Below, in pieces: positions 9,820-22,500 of a DNA stretch of 64,000 nucleotides. The position numbers and the translations under genes were made by a program. The stretch's first letter is position 1. Every line of letters starts with the position of its first letter. Location of the stretch: NCBI GenBank assembly GCA_905221375.1, contig CAJNCY010000003.1, forward strand, positions 124,001-188,000, given 5' to 3'. The notes beneath the pieces are model-generated. The model saw only the letters and a list, made by a program, of their open reading frames with translations. It did not search any database and had not been told where the DNA came from. This stretch comes from a bacterium. GTDB taxonomy: Bacteria > Bacillota > Bacilli > Lactobacillales > Streptococcaceae.

Positions 9820-11100
9820 TTAAATTTTTTCCAAGGCCAAGCGCAAATCTTCAATCAAATCCTCTACATTTTCAAGACCGATAGACAAGCGGATTTGGTT
9901 TGGTGTGACACCTGCTGCTTCCAGGTCTTTTTCTGACAATTGACCGTGAGTAGTTGTTGCTGGATGGACAACAAGCGATTTAGCATCCGCTACGTTCGCA
10001 AGGTCAGAGAAGATTTCCAAATTATCAATTACCTTGCGGGCTTCTGCCTCCCCACCTTTGACATGGAAGGTAAATATGGAACCAACACCTTTAGGCAAGT
10101 ATTTCTCAGCCAAGGCATGATAAGGACTGTCAGCCAATTTTGGATAATTTACCTTTTCTACCTTAGGATGGTTGACAAGGAAATCAACAATTTTCTCAGC
10201 ATTTTGCACATGGCGTTCCACACGAAGAGAAAGTGTTTCAAGTCCTTGGAGCAAGAGAAAGGCATTAAATGGCGACAAGGCAGCACCAGTATCACGAAGC
10301 AATTGGACACGAACAGCGATAATAAAGGCTGCAGCACCCACATCACGAGTATAGCTCAAATTGTGGTAACTTGGGTCTTCCTCAACAAATTGAGGGAATT
10401 TCCCTGAAGCCGCCCAGTCAAATCGACCACTATCGACAATCACTCCTCCAATAGTCGTACCATGTCCACCGATAAACTTAGTCGCTGAGTGAATGGCAAT
10501 ATCTACACCGTGAGAAAAGACATTAATCAAATATGGTGTGGCAAAGGTGTTGTCCGAAACAAGTGGAATCTGATGTTTATGCGCAATCTCTGCCAATTTT
10601 TCCAAATCAGGAATGTTAATCAAGGGATTGCCCAAGGTTTCAATCAAGACTAGCTTGGTATTGTCATTGATAGCTGCTTCTACTTCCTCCAAATTATCCA
10701 CATCGACAAAGGTTGTTGTGATACCATAACGAGGAAGGGTTTCTTTCAAGAGATTGAAGGTCCCACCGTAAATAGTTGACGCAGCCACCACATGGTCACC
10801 TGCGTGAGCAAGCGCCAAAATCGTATAAGTCACTGCGGCCATACCTGAAGCTGTTGCAAGCGCACCAACACCACCTTCAAGGGAAGCGATTCTTTCTTCA
10901 AAAGCAGCCGTTGTAGGATTTGTAATACGAGTATAGATATTACCTGGTTTTCTCAAGGCAAACAAATCGGCACCTTCCTGCGTATCATCAAAAACGAAGG
11001 ATGTTGTTTGATAAATCGGCACTGCACGAGACTTGGTAGCTGGATCCACAACTTGCCCAGCATGTAGTTGTAGAGTTTCAAATTTAAAATCACGAGTCAT
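9820..11100 (-). CDS. metY: O-acetylhomoserine sulfhydrylase (PLP-dependent)
   Basis: Cys/Met-metabolism PLP enzyme of 426 residues, the long form typical of O-acetylhomoserine/O-acetylserine sulfhydrylases rather than the 380-residue cystathionine enzymes. The PLP lysine is Lys208 in HSATKFIGGHGTT; the substrate and cofactor segments YTRITNPT and SDNTFATPYL are intact. It would make homocysteine directly from sulfide. Monocistronic, with its own promoter and terminator. Cystathionine gamma-synthase activity is the alternative but less likely from the length. Confidence 0.88.
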   Translation of the reverse strand: MTRDFKFETLQLHAGQVVDPATKSRAVPIYQTTSFVFDDTQEGADLFALRKPGNIYTRITNPTTAAFEERIASLEGGVGALATASGMAAVTYTILALAHAGDHVVAASTIYGGTFNLLKETLPRYGITTTFVDVDNLEEVEAAINDNTKLVLIETLGNPLINIPDLEKLAEIAHKHQIPLVSDNTFATPYLINVFSHGVDIAIHSATKFIGGHGTTIGGVIVDSGRFDWAASGKFPQFVEEDPSYHNLSYTRDVGAAAFIIAVRVQLLRDTGAALSPFNAFLLLQGLETLSLRVERHVQNAEKIVDFLVNHPKVEKVNYPKLADSPYHALAEKYLPKGVGSIFTFHVKGGEAEARKVIDNLEIFSDLANVADAKSLVVHPATTTHGQLSEKDLEAAGVTPNQIRLSIGLENVEDLIEDLRLALEKI

Positions 11101-11131
11101 AAGGCGACCTCCAAATAGTTTGATTAAGGAT

Positions 11132-11160
11132 ATTGTAGCACTATCGACCTATCTTGACTA
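11132..11160 (-). promoter_or_regulatory. metY promoter
   Basis: Minus strand TAGTCA (11155-11160), 17-base spacer, TACAAT (11132-11137) with an extended TGC. Downstream of the -10 lies CAAACTATT, resembling one half of the streptococcal Met-box (TATAGTTTSAAACTATA), but the other half is not recognisable. Confidence 0.55.
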
Positions 11161-11213
11161 ATACCTCTTTTCTATATTTTGATATAAGGAGTAGCTATTG
11201 CTTCTTACAAAAT

Positions 11214-11239
11214 CGAAAAAAGCACGATTCAATCGTGCT
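11214..11239 (-). terminator. Terminator of the formate/nitrite channel gene
   Basis: Stem AGCACGAT / ATCGTGCT (11221-11239) with a three-base loop, followed on the minus strand by TTTTTTCGATTTT. Confidence 0.8.
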
Positions 11240-11246
11240 CATTTTC

Positions 11247-12044
11247 TTAATCTACATAAGTATCTTCGTTTTTATTGAGGAAGGCATATGGAAGACCCAT
11301 CAAAAGGCCTCCTCCGATAAAGTTTCCGATGAAGGTTACACCCCAGTGGCGAAGCATATTTCCAACACCGAAGTTAGCAATTGAGTCAGCAGCAACACTG
11401 AATTTTACAATCGCGAAAGAAGCAAAGTTCGCCGCAATGTGCTCGTTTGTTAAGAATACAAACATGTAAATAGCTGACAACACAAGCCAAAGTTTGGCAC
11501 CACCATCTTTGACCAAAACAAATGAAAGAATCGCAATATTTACGAAAATATTTGCCAAAATCGCCTCAAGCAAGATTAATTCATTTGAACGGCCTAACTT
11601 CATCTCAACAACCCCTGAGATGAAACTATCGTGAGTCAGATGTGCATAGGCTGCCGAATGAGCAAAGCCCCAACCTGCTATTAAAGCTCCGATAAGGTTG
11701 AACAAGGTACAGTAAAGTAAAATCTCAGCTGTTTTTCTCCAAGAGATTTTTTTCAAGAAACTACCAGCAGTCAAGAACATCATGTTTGATGTTACCAACT
11801 CGGCATTCAAGAAAACAATGTAGGCCAATCCCCAAGCGAAAACGAATGGAAAGAGGAAGCGTCCACTACCTGGTGCGATTTTATTAATCAAGTCAGCCCC
11901 AACTGCACCAGCAGCTGTACTGAAGGTTAAAAAAGCACCTGCGAACATAGAACGAATTGCATACTTAAATTTGCTTTGGCTATAAAGACTTTCTTTCTTC
12001 TTGCAAGCAAATTCAATCTTTGAGATAAATTCTGAAGAAACCAT
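11247..12044 (-). CDS. Formate/nitrite (FNT) family membrane channel
   Basis: Pentameric channel protein for small monovalent anions. 265 residues with about six hydrophobic segments and the FNT features MFAGAFLTFSTAAG near residue 33, NAELVTSNMMF near 105 and GVGNMLRHWGVTFIGNFIGG near 230. Streptococci lack nitrite respiration but excrete formate made by pyruvate formate-lyase, so formate export is the likeliest role. AGGAG precedes the ATG. Monocistronic. Confidence 0.88.
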   Translation of the reverse strand: MVSSEFISKIEFACKKKESLYSQSKFKYAIRSMFAGAFLTFSTAAGAVGADLINKIAPGSGRFLFPFVFAWGLAYIVFLNAELVTSNMMFLTAGSFLKKISWRKTAEILLYCTLFNLIGALIAGWGFAHSAAYAHLTHDSFISGVVEMKLGRSNELILLEAILANIFVNIAILSFVLVKDGGAKLWLVLSAIYMFVFLTNEHIAANFASFAIVKFSVAADSIANFGVGNMLRHWGVTFIGNFIGGGLLMGLPYAFLNKNEDTYVD

Positions 12045-12074
12045 AATAAACTCCTAAAAATTTTTTACCTGATA

Positions 12075-12083
12075 ATTATATCA
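12075..12083 (-). promoter_or_regulatory. Extended -10 promoter of the FNT channel gene
   Basis: Minus strand TGATATAAT with TATAAT at 12075-12080, 30 bases before the start. Confidence 0.6.
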
Positions 12084-12142
12084 CAAACTCTTGAATTTAG
12101 GAAACGTTTTCTGTATTTCATAAAAGTTTATTCTTATGAAAA

Positions 12143-12180
12143 GCTTAAAAAATCAGTGAAATCCAGGATTTCACTGATTT
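12143..12180 (-). terminator. Strong terminator of the gyrA-srtA operon
   Basis: A perfect 14-base-pair stem, AAATCAGTGAAATC and its complement with a three-base loop (12150-12180), followed on the minus strand by a run of T. It ends 4 bases from the srtA stop. Confidence 0.88.
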
Positions 12181-12183
12181 GTA

Positions 12184-12927
12184 TTAATAAAATTGTTTAT
12201 ATGGTTGATTGAAAGCTGTTAGGATTTCATCAGATGTTTGTGAATATTCTTTTGTTTCTTTCAAATCGCCTTTTACAATAATACGTTCTGTAGCAGCAAG
12301 GTCTTCACAGGTTACTAATGTAATCTCATTGACCCCATCTCTATCATCAACTTCATCAACACGATCCGGTGTCACACGTTTGACTTCACGTATTTCATAA
12401 GTATAAACTTTATTTTTATCGGTTAGATAAATCTTCATACCATTTTTAGCATTATCTAAAGGAGAAAATAACATTTTATTAGCATTATTGACACCAAAAA
12501 TATGATGACTAGCTAGACTATAATTTCCTTTCCCCATCACTTGATCGCGTTTCATCGTACCAGCACCATAGAAGAGATTGACATTATCAAGCCCTTTAAA
12601 AATTGGCAGATTCATTTCTAATTCAGGAACTGCAATTCCGCCGATAACTGGTAATTTTTGAGCATCCCATTGAGAAGCTAGAACAGCTTCCGAAGAGATA
12701 GCATTGACAGAATCAAAATCAAAATTTCCTTCTGTATCCTGATTTTCTTCTATTTTTTCTTTTGATACCTGACTGACTTGGTATTTATTGGTATTCCAAA
12801 CTATGAAAATATCACGAATTTTAGCATTAAAAATCAAAGCAATTGATAGTAGTATCAGAAATCCTGCTAGGATATTTGTCAGCAGATTTTTTCGTTTATT
12901 TTTCTTCTTATTATTTTTTTGAGACAT
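12184..12927 (-). CDS. srtA: Sortase A
   Basis: Class A housekeeping transpeptidase that anchors LPXTG proteins to the wall. 247 residues: a lysine-rich N-terminus, one membrane anchor (about residues 15-33, NILAGFLILLSIALIF) and the extracellular catalytic beta-barrel. The catalytic triad is visible as His141 (SHHIFG), Cys207 (TLVTCED) and Arg215 (ERIIVKG). The start overlaps the end of gyrA by one base, so both genes share the gyrA promoter, the usual streptococcal arrangement. Confidence 0.97.
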   Translation of the reverse strand: MSQKNNKKKNKRKNLLTNILAGFLILLSIALIFNAKIRDIFIVWNTNKYQVSQVSKEKIEENQDTEGNFDFDSVNAISSEAVLASQWDAQKLPVIGGIAVPELEMNLPIFKGLDNVNLFYGAGTMKRDQVMGKGNYSLASHHIFGVNNANKMLFSPLDNAKNGMKIYLTDKNKVYTYEIREVKRVTPDRVDEVDDRDGVNEITLVTCEDLAATERIIVKGDLKETKEYSQTSDEILTAFNQPYKQFY

Positions 12928-15395
12928 TATGCTTCACCTTCTGTTTCGTTTTCTGTCCCAACTTCTTCTTTTTCTGCCGCTGCAACCGTAGTAAAGGTCA
13001 CAATTTTAGCATCTTGATCCAGACGCATTACTTTAACTCCCATAGTTGAGCGTCCTGTTTGTGAAATATTGGCAACATTGGTTCGAATCATGACACCAGT
13101 ATCAGTGATAATCATCAAGTCTTCATCACCTTTCACAGTCAAGAGACCTGATAGAGGACCATTTTTTTCAGCCACATTAGCCGTCTTCATTCCTTTACCA
13201 CCACGACCTTTTGTTGGATATTCGGTGGCAACTGTGCGTTTACCAAATCCTTTTTCTGTGATGATAAGAACCTCATCCTGGTCTGTTATCACACTAGCAC
13301 CAACAACTGTGTCTCCGTCACGAAGGTTAACACCTTTCACACCAGTAGCGATACGACTCATACCACGAACAGCTGATTGATTAAAGCGAACTGCATAACC
13401 AAACTTGGTACCAATGATAATATCCGTATCTTCTTCCGTCAACAAGACATTAATCAACTCATCTTCATCTTTGAGGTTCAGTGCTTTAAGTCCATTCTGA
13501 CGAATATTAGCGAATTCCTTAACGCTGGTTCTCTTCACAATACCATGACGAGTTGTAAAGAAGAGATAAGCGTCATCACTGCGTTCAGACTCAACATTGA
13601 TAATAGTCTGAATACTTTCGCCTTCATCCAATTTCAAGAGATTAACTACTGGTAGTCCTTTGGCCGTCCGACCATACTCAGGAATTTCATAACCTTTAAG
13701 ACGATAGACACGTCCTTTATTTGTAAAGAAGAGCAGGTGATCATGGGTGCTAGTTGACACTAACTCACGAACAAAATCGTCATCTTTGACACCTGTTCCT
13801 TGAACACCGCGGCCACCACGTTTTTGAGCAGTAAACTCAGCTTGGTCCAGACGTTTAATGTATCCCTTGTTAGAAAGCGTAATCAAGACATCCGATTCTT
13901 CAATCAAGTCCTCATCTTCAAGACTCAAGACTTCACCGACCATCAACTCTGTACGACGTTGGTCACCAAACTTACGCTTAACTTCATCCAATTCTTCTTT
14001 GATGATTTGAGAAACACGTTCTGGTTTAGCAAGAATATCTGCTAAATCCGCAATCAGAGCCAAGAGGTCATCATACTCAGACTGAATCTTATCGCGTTCC
14101 AAACCTGTCAAACGACGAAGACGCATATCTAGAATAGCCTGACTTTGACGTTCAGAAAGCTTAAACTTGCTCATCAACTCAGCTTGTGCTTCCGCATCTG
14201 TTTCACTAGCACGGATGATACGAATCACTTCATCGATATGGTCTAACGCAATCAAGAGACCTTCTAAAATATGCGCACGTGCTTCCGCTTTTTCCTTATC
14301 AAAACGTGTCCGACGAACAACCACTTCTTTTTGGTGCTCAATATAAGCATCCAAAATCTGACGAAGAGACAAAATCTTCGGTACACCATTTTGGATAGCA
14401 AGCATATTGAAACCAAAGTTGGTTTGCATCTGGGTCATCTTAAAGAGGTTATTTAGGATAACATTGGCTGAAGCATCGCGCTTAACTTCGATAACAAATC
14501 GCACACCTTCACGGTTGGACTCATCACGTACTGCTGTAATCCCCTCAATACGTTTTTCCTGAACCAAGCGAACAATATGCTCATGCACCTTGGTTTTATT
14601 GACCATGTAAGGAAATTCCGTTACAACGATGCGCTCACGGCCAGTCTTAGTTTCTTCGATTTCAGTACGGGAACGAAGAACAATAGAACCTTTACCTGTT
14701 TCATAAGCCTTATGGATACCTGATTTCCCCATGACAAGGGCACCTGTTGGAAAATCTGGACCAGGTAAGACTTCCATCAAGTCCTTGGTAGTCACTTCAG
14801 GATTGTCCATGACCAACTTCACTGCATCAATGGTTTCACCTAAATTGTGAGGAGGAATGTTGGTAGCCATCCCAACAGCAATACCAGTTGCTCCATTAAC
14901 TAAAAGATTTGGAAAACGTGCTGGCAAGACCAAGGGTTCACGTTCATTGGCATCATAGTTATCGACGAAATCAACCGTATTTTTATTGATATCACGAAGC
15001 ATTTCCAGAGCAATCTTGCTCATGCGTGCCTCAGTGTAACGCTGGGCGGCAGCACCGTCCCCGTCCATAGAACCAAAGTTTCCATGTCCATCAACAAGCA
15101 TGTAACGGTAACTCCACCATTGAGCCATGCGGACCATTGCTTCATAGATAGAGGAATCCCCGTGTGGGTGGTATTTACCCATGACGTCCCCTGTAATACG
15201 AGCAGATTTTTTATGAGGTTTGTCTGGAGTAACACCCAATTCATTCATTCCATAGAGAATCCGACGGTGAACAGGTTTCAAGCCATCTCGAACATCAGGA
15301 AGAGCCCGCGCTACGATAACACTCATGGCGTAATCGATAAAGCTCGTCTTCATCTCCTTTGTCAGATTGACATTCACTAAATTTCTATCCTGCAT
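12927..15395 (-). CDS. gyrA: DNA gyrase subunit A
   Basis: Type II topoisomerase subunit that cuts and rejoins DNA. I choose the ATG at 15395 ([10 protein letters not shown]), giving 822 residues, because it matches the known pneumococcal N-terminus and residue numbering; an in-frame ATG five codons upstream has no better ribosome site. The active-site tyrosine is Tyr120 (AAQRYTEA). The quinolone-resistance region reads [11 protein letters not shown] with Ser81 and Glu85, the susceptible residues. The C-terminal beta-pinwheel carries a GyrA-box variant, QKRGGRG. A Glu-rich tail closes the protein. Confidence 0.97.
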   Translation of the reverse strand: MQDRNLVNVNLTKEMKTSFIDYAMSVIVARALPDVRDGLKPVHRRILYGMNELGVTPDKPHKKSARITGDVMGKYHPHGDSSIYEAMVRMAQWWSYRYMLVDGHGNFGSMDGDGAAAQRYTEARMSKIALEMLRDINKNTVDFVDNYDANEREPLVLPARFPNLLVNGATGIAVGMATNIPPHNLGETIDAVKLVMDNPEVTTKDLMEVLPGPDFPTGALVMGKSGIHKAYETGKGSIVLRSRTEIEETKTGRERIVVTEFPYMVNKTKVHEHIVRLVQEKRIEGITAVRDESNREGVRFVIEVKRDASANVILNNLFKMTQMQTNFGFNMLAIQNGVPKILSLRQILDAYIEHQKEVVVRRTRFDKEKAEARAHILEGLLIALDHIDEVIRIIRASETDAEAQAELMSKFKLSERQSQAILDMRLRRLTGLERDKIQSEYDDLLALIADLADILAKPERVSQIIKEELDEVKRKFGDQRRTELMVGEVLSLEDEDLIEESDVLITLSNKGYIKRLDQAEFTAQKRGGRGVQGTGVKDDDFVRELVSTSTHDHLLFFTNKGRVYRLKGYEIPEYGRTAKGLPVVNLLKLDEGESIQTIINVESERSDDAYLFFTTRHGIVKRTSVKEFANIRQNGLKALNLKDEDELINVLLTEEDTDIIIGTKFGYAVRFNQSAVRGMSRIATGVKGVNLRDGDTVVGASVITDQDEVLIITEKGFGKRTVATEYPTKGRGGKGMKTANVAEKNGPLSGLLTVKGDEDLMIITDTGVMIRTNVANISQTGRSTMGVKVMRLDQDAKIVTFTTVAAAEKEEVGTENETEGEA

Positions 15396-15432
15396 TAATA
15401 AATGCCTCATTTCACTATTAGTAATTAATAAT

Positions 15433-15441
15433 ATTATACCA
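15433..15441 (-). promoter_or_regulatory. Extended -10 promoter of gyrA-srtA
   Basis: Minus strand TGGTATAAT with TATAAT at 15433-15438, 38 bases before the chosen gyrA start. Confidence 0.68.
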
Positions 15442-15474
15442 TAATGTCCGCCATATTTCAGGTATACAAATTAG

Positions 15475-15489
15475 CTAAAACGTTTACAT
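15475..15489 (-). promoter_or_regulatory. Weak cre-like site between gyrA and ldh
   Basis: Minus strand ATGTAAACGTTTTAG fits the CcpA cre consensus WTGNAANCGNWNNCW at all but the last two specified positions. It lies about 20 bases upstream of the ldh -35, a position where CcpA could activate. Two mismatches make this tentative. Confidence 0.35.
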
Positions 15490-15510
15490 CAAGAACTCCA
15501 AGGCACAGAC

Positions 15511-16576
<1,066 letters not shown>

Positions 16577-16586
16577 TTAAAGTTGA

Positions 16587-16620
16587 AATAACTCCTTGAA
16601 TCCTCAAGGGGTTATTTTTT
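16587..16620 (+). terminator. ldh terminator
   Basis: Stem AATAACTCCTTGA / TCAAGGGGTTATT (one wobble pair) with a four-base loop, followed by TTTTTT, 10 bases after the ldh stop. Confidence 0.88.
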
Positions 16621-16629
16621 GTGTTTAAA

Positions 16630-16792
16630 CTCAATATCTTGCTTGCTGAAAGCAATGTACCTCTTAAAGCTATAAGCGCTTGAAGTTCATAAAGACGCCA
16701 AAGCAACAAATCAGATTTATACTCACATCACAAAGATCATGAAGCAAGCCGTGCTTGACGTAATTAATACCGTCGCATTAAATCGCAAGTAA
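16630..16792 (+). pseudogene. C-terminal remnant of a tyrosine recombinase (phage-type integrase)
   Basis: Two overlapping reading frames give LNILLAESNVPLKAIS, then after a frameshift near 16672 ALEVHKDAKATNQIYTHIT, ending at TAA 16790-16792. This is the classic end of a phage integrase: the LGH-type box (here LEVH), the catalytic tyrosine in IYTHIT and a lysine-rich tail. Roughly 50 of about 380 residues survive, with no start or upstream domain. It sits between the ldh and pyk terminators, exactly where two conserved gene blocks meet. Confidence 0.65.
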
Positions 16793-16811
16793 AAAATTTT
16801 GCCCCATAAAC

Positions 16812-16860
16812 AAAAAAGCCCATCATACAGGCTAGAAAGCTTGATATGATAGGCTTTTTC
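16812..16860 (-). terminator. pyk terminator
   Basis: Long inverted repeat, AAAAAGCC(T)ATCAT arms around a 20-base loop, with a T run on the minus strand. The A/T-flanked arms could also stop plus-strand transcription. Confidence 0.78.
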
Positions 16861-16869
16861 TTATTTTAA

Positions 16870-18375
16870 TTAACGTACTGTGCGGATACGCATTGTGTTC
16901 GTACGAACAGCTTCTCCAACTGGTACACCAGCTACGATAACGATATCGTCACCAGATTGTACAAGTCCTGCTTCAACTGCTTTACGTTCAGCGATTTCAA
17001 ACATATCGTCAGTTGATGATGGAGCATCTGTCAACATTGGGATAACACCCCAGTTCAACATCAATCCACGTTCTGTCAATTCGTCGAATGTCAATGCTAA
17101 GATGTCAGCATTTGGACGGTATTTAGAGATCAAACGTGCAGTGTGACCAGTCTTAGTAAGAGTTACAACCAATTTAATGTCCATTGAGTTAGTAGCATCT
17201 TTAACAGCTGAAGCCATTACTTCTGTCTTAGAGTTACGTTCGAATGAATCTGAGTTCAAACGTCCGTATTCGTTAAGAAGAGTTTGAGCGTTCTTATCGA
17301 TTGTAGCCATTGTAGCTACTGACTCAAGTGGGTATTTACCGTTTGCAGACTCACCTGAAAGCATTGTAGCATCAGTTCCGTCGATAACAGCGTTAAATAC
17401 GTCTGATACTTCTGAACGAGTTGCACGTGGTTTTTCAGTCATTGTTTCAAGCATGTTTGTTGCAGTGATAACAACTTTACCTGCAGCATTGACTTTAGTG
17501 ATGATCATTTTTTGGTAAACTGGAACCATTTCGAATGGTACTTCGATACCCATGTCACCACGAGCGATCATGATACCATCAGCAGCTTCGATGATTTCAT
17601 CCAAGTTATCGATACCTTGTTGGTTTTCGATTTTAGCGAACAATTGAACGTGTCCGTTTCCAGTTTCTTCACAGATTGCACGAACTTCGTTCACATCTTT
17701 TGCAGTACGTACGAATGAAATCGCGATGAAGTTGATACCTTGTTCAAGACCAAAGCGGATATCGTCGTTATCACGTTCAGCAAGAGCTGGGAAAGGAATT
17801 TTAGTGTTAGGAATATTCACACCTTTTTGTTTAGCAATGATACCATCGTTTTCAACTTCAACTTCAAATTCACGAGTTGCATCATCTTTAGCAACCACAC
17901 GAAGACCAAGTTTACCATCGTCAACCAAAACTTGACGACCAACTTCAACATCATCATAGATATCAAGAGCACCAGCAACGTTTAATGCAATCACTTCACG
18001 AGTTGATTTGATTCCTTGTTTAGTTGCAACACGGATTTTCTCACCAGTTTTGTATGAATACTCTTTAGCTTCACCTTCGAACAATTCTGTACGAATTTCT
18101 GGTCCTTTTGTATCAAGAAGGAAACCAACTTTTTTACCTGCAAGTTTTTCAGCAAGTTTAACAGTTGCCATACGCTCACCTTGTTCTTGGTGGTCACCGT
18201 GTGAGAAGTTGAAGCGGAATGTGTTAGCACCAGCTTCAATCAATTTAGCAATGTTTTTAGCTGAAGCTTCAACATCAAGTTTTTCACCCCAGTATCCGTC
18301 ATCACCAAATTTTTTACCACCACGGATTTCTACCGCAGGACCCAAAGTTGCAACGATTTTTACACGTTTATTCAT
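16870..18375 (-). CDS. pyk: Pyruvate kinase
   Basis: Last ATP-forming step of glycolysis (PEP plus ADP to pyruvate). 501 residues. Visible blocks are FRFNFSHGDH, LDTKGPEIRT, the lysine/metal region VQLFAKIENQQGIDN with MIARGDMGIEVP, and MLSGESANGKYPLE. Twenty residues after the start is the streptococcal insertion around GGKKFGDDGYWG. It lies 58 bases after pfkA and is very likely in the same transcript; biased codon use indicates high expression. Confidence 0.98.
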   Translation of the reverse strand: MNKRVKIVATLGPAVEIRGGKKFGDDGYWGEKLDVEASAKNIAKLIEAGANTFRFNFSHGDHQEQGERMATVKLAEKLAGKKVGFLLDTKGPEIRTELFEGEAKEYSYKTGEKIRVATKQGIKSTREVIALNVAGALDIYDDVEVGRQVLVDDGKLGLRVVAKDDATREFEVEVENDGIIAKQKGVNIPNTKIPFPALAERDNDDIRFGLEQGINFIAISFVRTAKDVNEVRAICEETGNGHVQLFAKIENQQGIDNLDEIIEAADGIMIARGDMGIEVPFEMVPVYQKMIITKVNAAGKVVITATNMLETMTEKPRATRSEVSDVFNAVIDGTDATMLSGESANGKYPLESVATMATIDKNAQTLLNEYGRLNSDSFERNSKTEVMASAVKDATNSMDIKLVVTLTKTGHTARLISKYRPNADILALTFDELTERGLMLNWGVIPMLTDAPSSTDDMFEIAERKAVEAGLVQSGDDIVIVAGVPVGEAVRTNTMRIRTVR

Positions 18376-18433
18376 GATTTTTGTGACTCCTTTATATATA
18401 TGACCTTTTTGGTCTTATTAACTAAATTGTAAA

Positions 18434-19447
<1,014 letters not shown>

Positions 19448-19479
19448 TTATGCTCCTTTTTCTTTTAACATTCTTATTG

Positions 19480-19488
19480 ATTATACCA
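19480..19488 (-). promoter_or_regulatory. Extended -10 promoter of pfkA-pyk
   Basis: Minus strand TGGTATAAT with TATAAT at 19480-19485, 38 bases before pfkA. Confidence 0.65.
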
Positions 19489-19523
19489 CATTTGATTTTA
19501 AAATTCTTCTATTTTCCGTATTT

Positions 19524-22500
19524 TTAGCGATAAATCGTTTTCATAACGATTTCATTCAATTTCGCTTCTAATTCATTGGATTTAGCTACAAAATGATGAG
19601 GAGAAACGATGGTTTTCTGTTCCTCTTCATACCTGATGATGACTGGGATTGGGCCTTTATACTGGTCTAAAATACGTGACATTTCTTGATCCGATTCATG
19701 ATTTTTCACCTGAATCCAAAAGCGCTCAGCCACTGCTTCTCTTATTTCTTGTGCAATCATTTGCAGACGGCTATCACGTGACTGGATTTTTCCTTTTATA
19801 TAGTAGAAGGCTCCCTCTTTTATTTCCTGTCCAACCTGACGATATAAGTCTGAAAAGAGAGTGACATCCAATTTTTTCTTACTGTCATCCACCTGTAAGA
19901 AAGCCATGTTTTCGCCCTTTTTGGTACGAATTACTTTTATTTTCTGAACTTCAACCAAAATAATAGCGTAGCTATTTTCTGACAAATTCCCAATTGGGGT
20001 AATCGGGTAAATAGCCTTACTTGCAATAGCTTGCAGTGGGTGTTTGCTGACACCTATTCCTAAAAGCTCTTGTTCCATATAGAATTTTTCTTGCTCCGTC
20101 CAGTCCTCCGAATCTTGCCAACTATAGATGGTCTCACCAAACAAGCTTCCTAACTCTTTCACAAATTCAAATAGATTAGCTAAGTTATTAAATACTTTTT
20201 GACGATTTTTTTCAAATGAATCGAAAAGGCCAACTTTTACCAAAGGTTCTAGCAGAGGAAGTTTCAGATAATTCTCAGGTAATTTAGCTATAAAATCTTC
20301 AATGTTAGAATAAGGTCTATTTTCAATAATCCAAAGTGCCAAATCTTTGCTGACTCCTTTAATCGATTTCAAACCTAGATAGATGGCCTTGTTTGCAATT
20401 TTATCGTGATAGGGAATGGTGTTGATGGACAGAGGCGCTACTTCAAAGCCTGCTTCTAGGGCATCTGTTAAGTAATCACTGTTGGCAGAATTCAACATGA
20501 CCTGATAAAAAATAGCTGGATAATGTGTTTTGAAATAGGCCAACTGGAAGGCCAGGGCTGAGTAGGCATAGGCGTGTGACCTGTTAAAACCATAACCTGC
20601 AAACTTCTCCATGACATCAAAGACCTGTTCTGCCTTTTCCGCAGTATGACCAGCTTCTAATGAACCTTGAATAAAAGAAGCCCTCATCTCATGCATGGCA
20701 GAGGCATCCTTTTTCCCCATAGCTCTGCGCAAAATATCGGCTTTCCCAAGACTAAATCCAGCAAAACGCTGGGCAACTTGCATAACCTGCTCCTGATAGA
20801 GCATGATACCATAGGTTGGAGCCAAAATATCCTCCAGCACTGGATCCAGAACCGTCACTTCTTCCTGACCATGCTTTCTTGCCACAAAATTATTGATATA
20901 GTCACTTGCACCTGGACGATTTAAAGAAGTAGTTGCTACGACATCTTCAAAACAGACAGGCTGCACACGCTTGAGCAAGCGAATGGCACCAGGTTGTTCA
21001 AATTGAAAGATACCTTTTGTATTACCAGAAGCAAAAAGAGCTAGCGTTTCTTTGTCTTCCAAATCAATTTCTTCAATTTTAAGGTGAATACCCTCTGTTT
21101 CAGCAAGAAACTCTTGCATTTTCTGGACAAAGGTCAAATTTCGTAGTCCCAAAAAGTCCATCTTCAAAAGCCCGCTAGCCTCAACTCCATGAGCATCATA
21201 CTGAGTCAGTGGAATTTCATCACCGTGCTTCAGAGGGATGTAATTGGTCAAATCTTGGTCACTGATTACAACACCAGCCGCATGGACAGAGGTTTGTCTT
21301 GGATAACCCTCAATCTTGCAGGCAATTTCAAAGGCTTTTTGGTATTCTAACTTACTATTGATTTGCTGACGAAACTGGAGATTGCCCTCATAGGCCGACT
21401 TAAGATTGTCCCGAAAACTGATTTTCTTAGTAATTGCAGATAATTCATACTCGGGCACACCAAAGCGTTTCAATACATCTCGTAGAGCCTGCTTAGCTCC
21501 AAAAGTTGAAAAAGTAACGATTTGTGCAGCATGTTTACTGCCATATTTATTGCCAACATACCTGATAAAATCTGGACGATAAATATCAGGAATATCAATA
21601 TCAATATCAGGCATGGTATAGCGTTCACGATTGAGGAAGCGTTCAAAAATCAGATTTTTCTCTACTGGGTCAATCCCTGTGATATCTAAGGCATAAGAAA
21701 CCAAGCTGCCTACTGCAGAACCCCGTCCCATTCCCATATAGTAGCCATTCGAACGTCCGAAACGCAACAAATCCCAAACAACCAAGAAATAATCATCAAA
21801 GCCCATATCATGAATAACAGCCAATTCTTGGTCTAGTCGATCTTGATATTCTTTACTAGACAACCCCTTCTGAGCAAGTCCCAGTTCAGCGCGTTCTCTC
21901 AACTCTTCTACTGCTGGTCTCGCTGGATTAAATCGAGGCAATTTTAGACTAGTATCCAAGTCATAAGAAATACCTGAAATAAGCTTTTCTAAGTTTTCCA
22001 AGGCTTGAGGAAAACGTTCTTGGAATAGTTTCTCTAAAGAACTTGCTGATATAAGGACATCTTGTCGCGAGCACAAAGGGACTTCTCTGAGCGGTAGGTT
22101 TTCTTTAATTGCTGTTAAGACTTGCAGAACTTCTCTATCCTTATTTTCGAAAGCATTGACCCGATAGAGGGGTAAGATAGGACGATAAAATTCGCTTACC
22201 AGTGTTTCTGGGTAAACCCCTATATAGTAATCACAGCCTAGATTTAACAATTCAAGTTCTTCAAAATAAGGCACAATTACCGCAATATCCTCTAGATACT
22301 GAGATAGAACTGACCAACTTTTCTCCCCCTGCATCTTGGCTGTTGAAAGCTTCATCAACTGCTGATAGCCCACACTAGATAGAGCTAAAAAGCGCAGATT
22401 CACTTCCTGATCATCCATAAATACAGTCATTTCAAGCCCTAATAAAGGATGAATGCCATATTTTTTTGTAACCTCTAGAAAGTCAAAAGCACCATAAAGA

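Noticed and set aside
11105..11125. Met-box for MtaR/MetR at metY
   Set aside because: Only one half-site (CAAACTATT) is recognisable; the partner half is missing, so it is noted under the promoter but not called.
12927..15395. Quinolone-resistance change in gyrA
   Set aside because: Ser81 and Glu85 are the susceptible residues; nothing unusual in the region.
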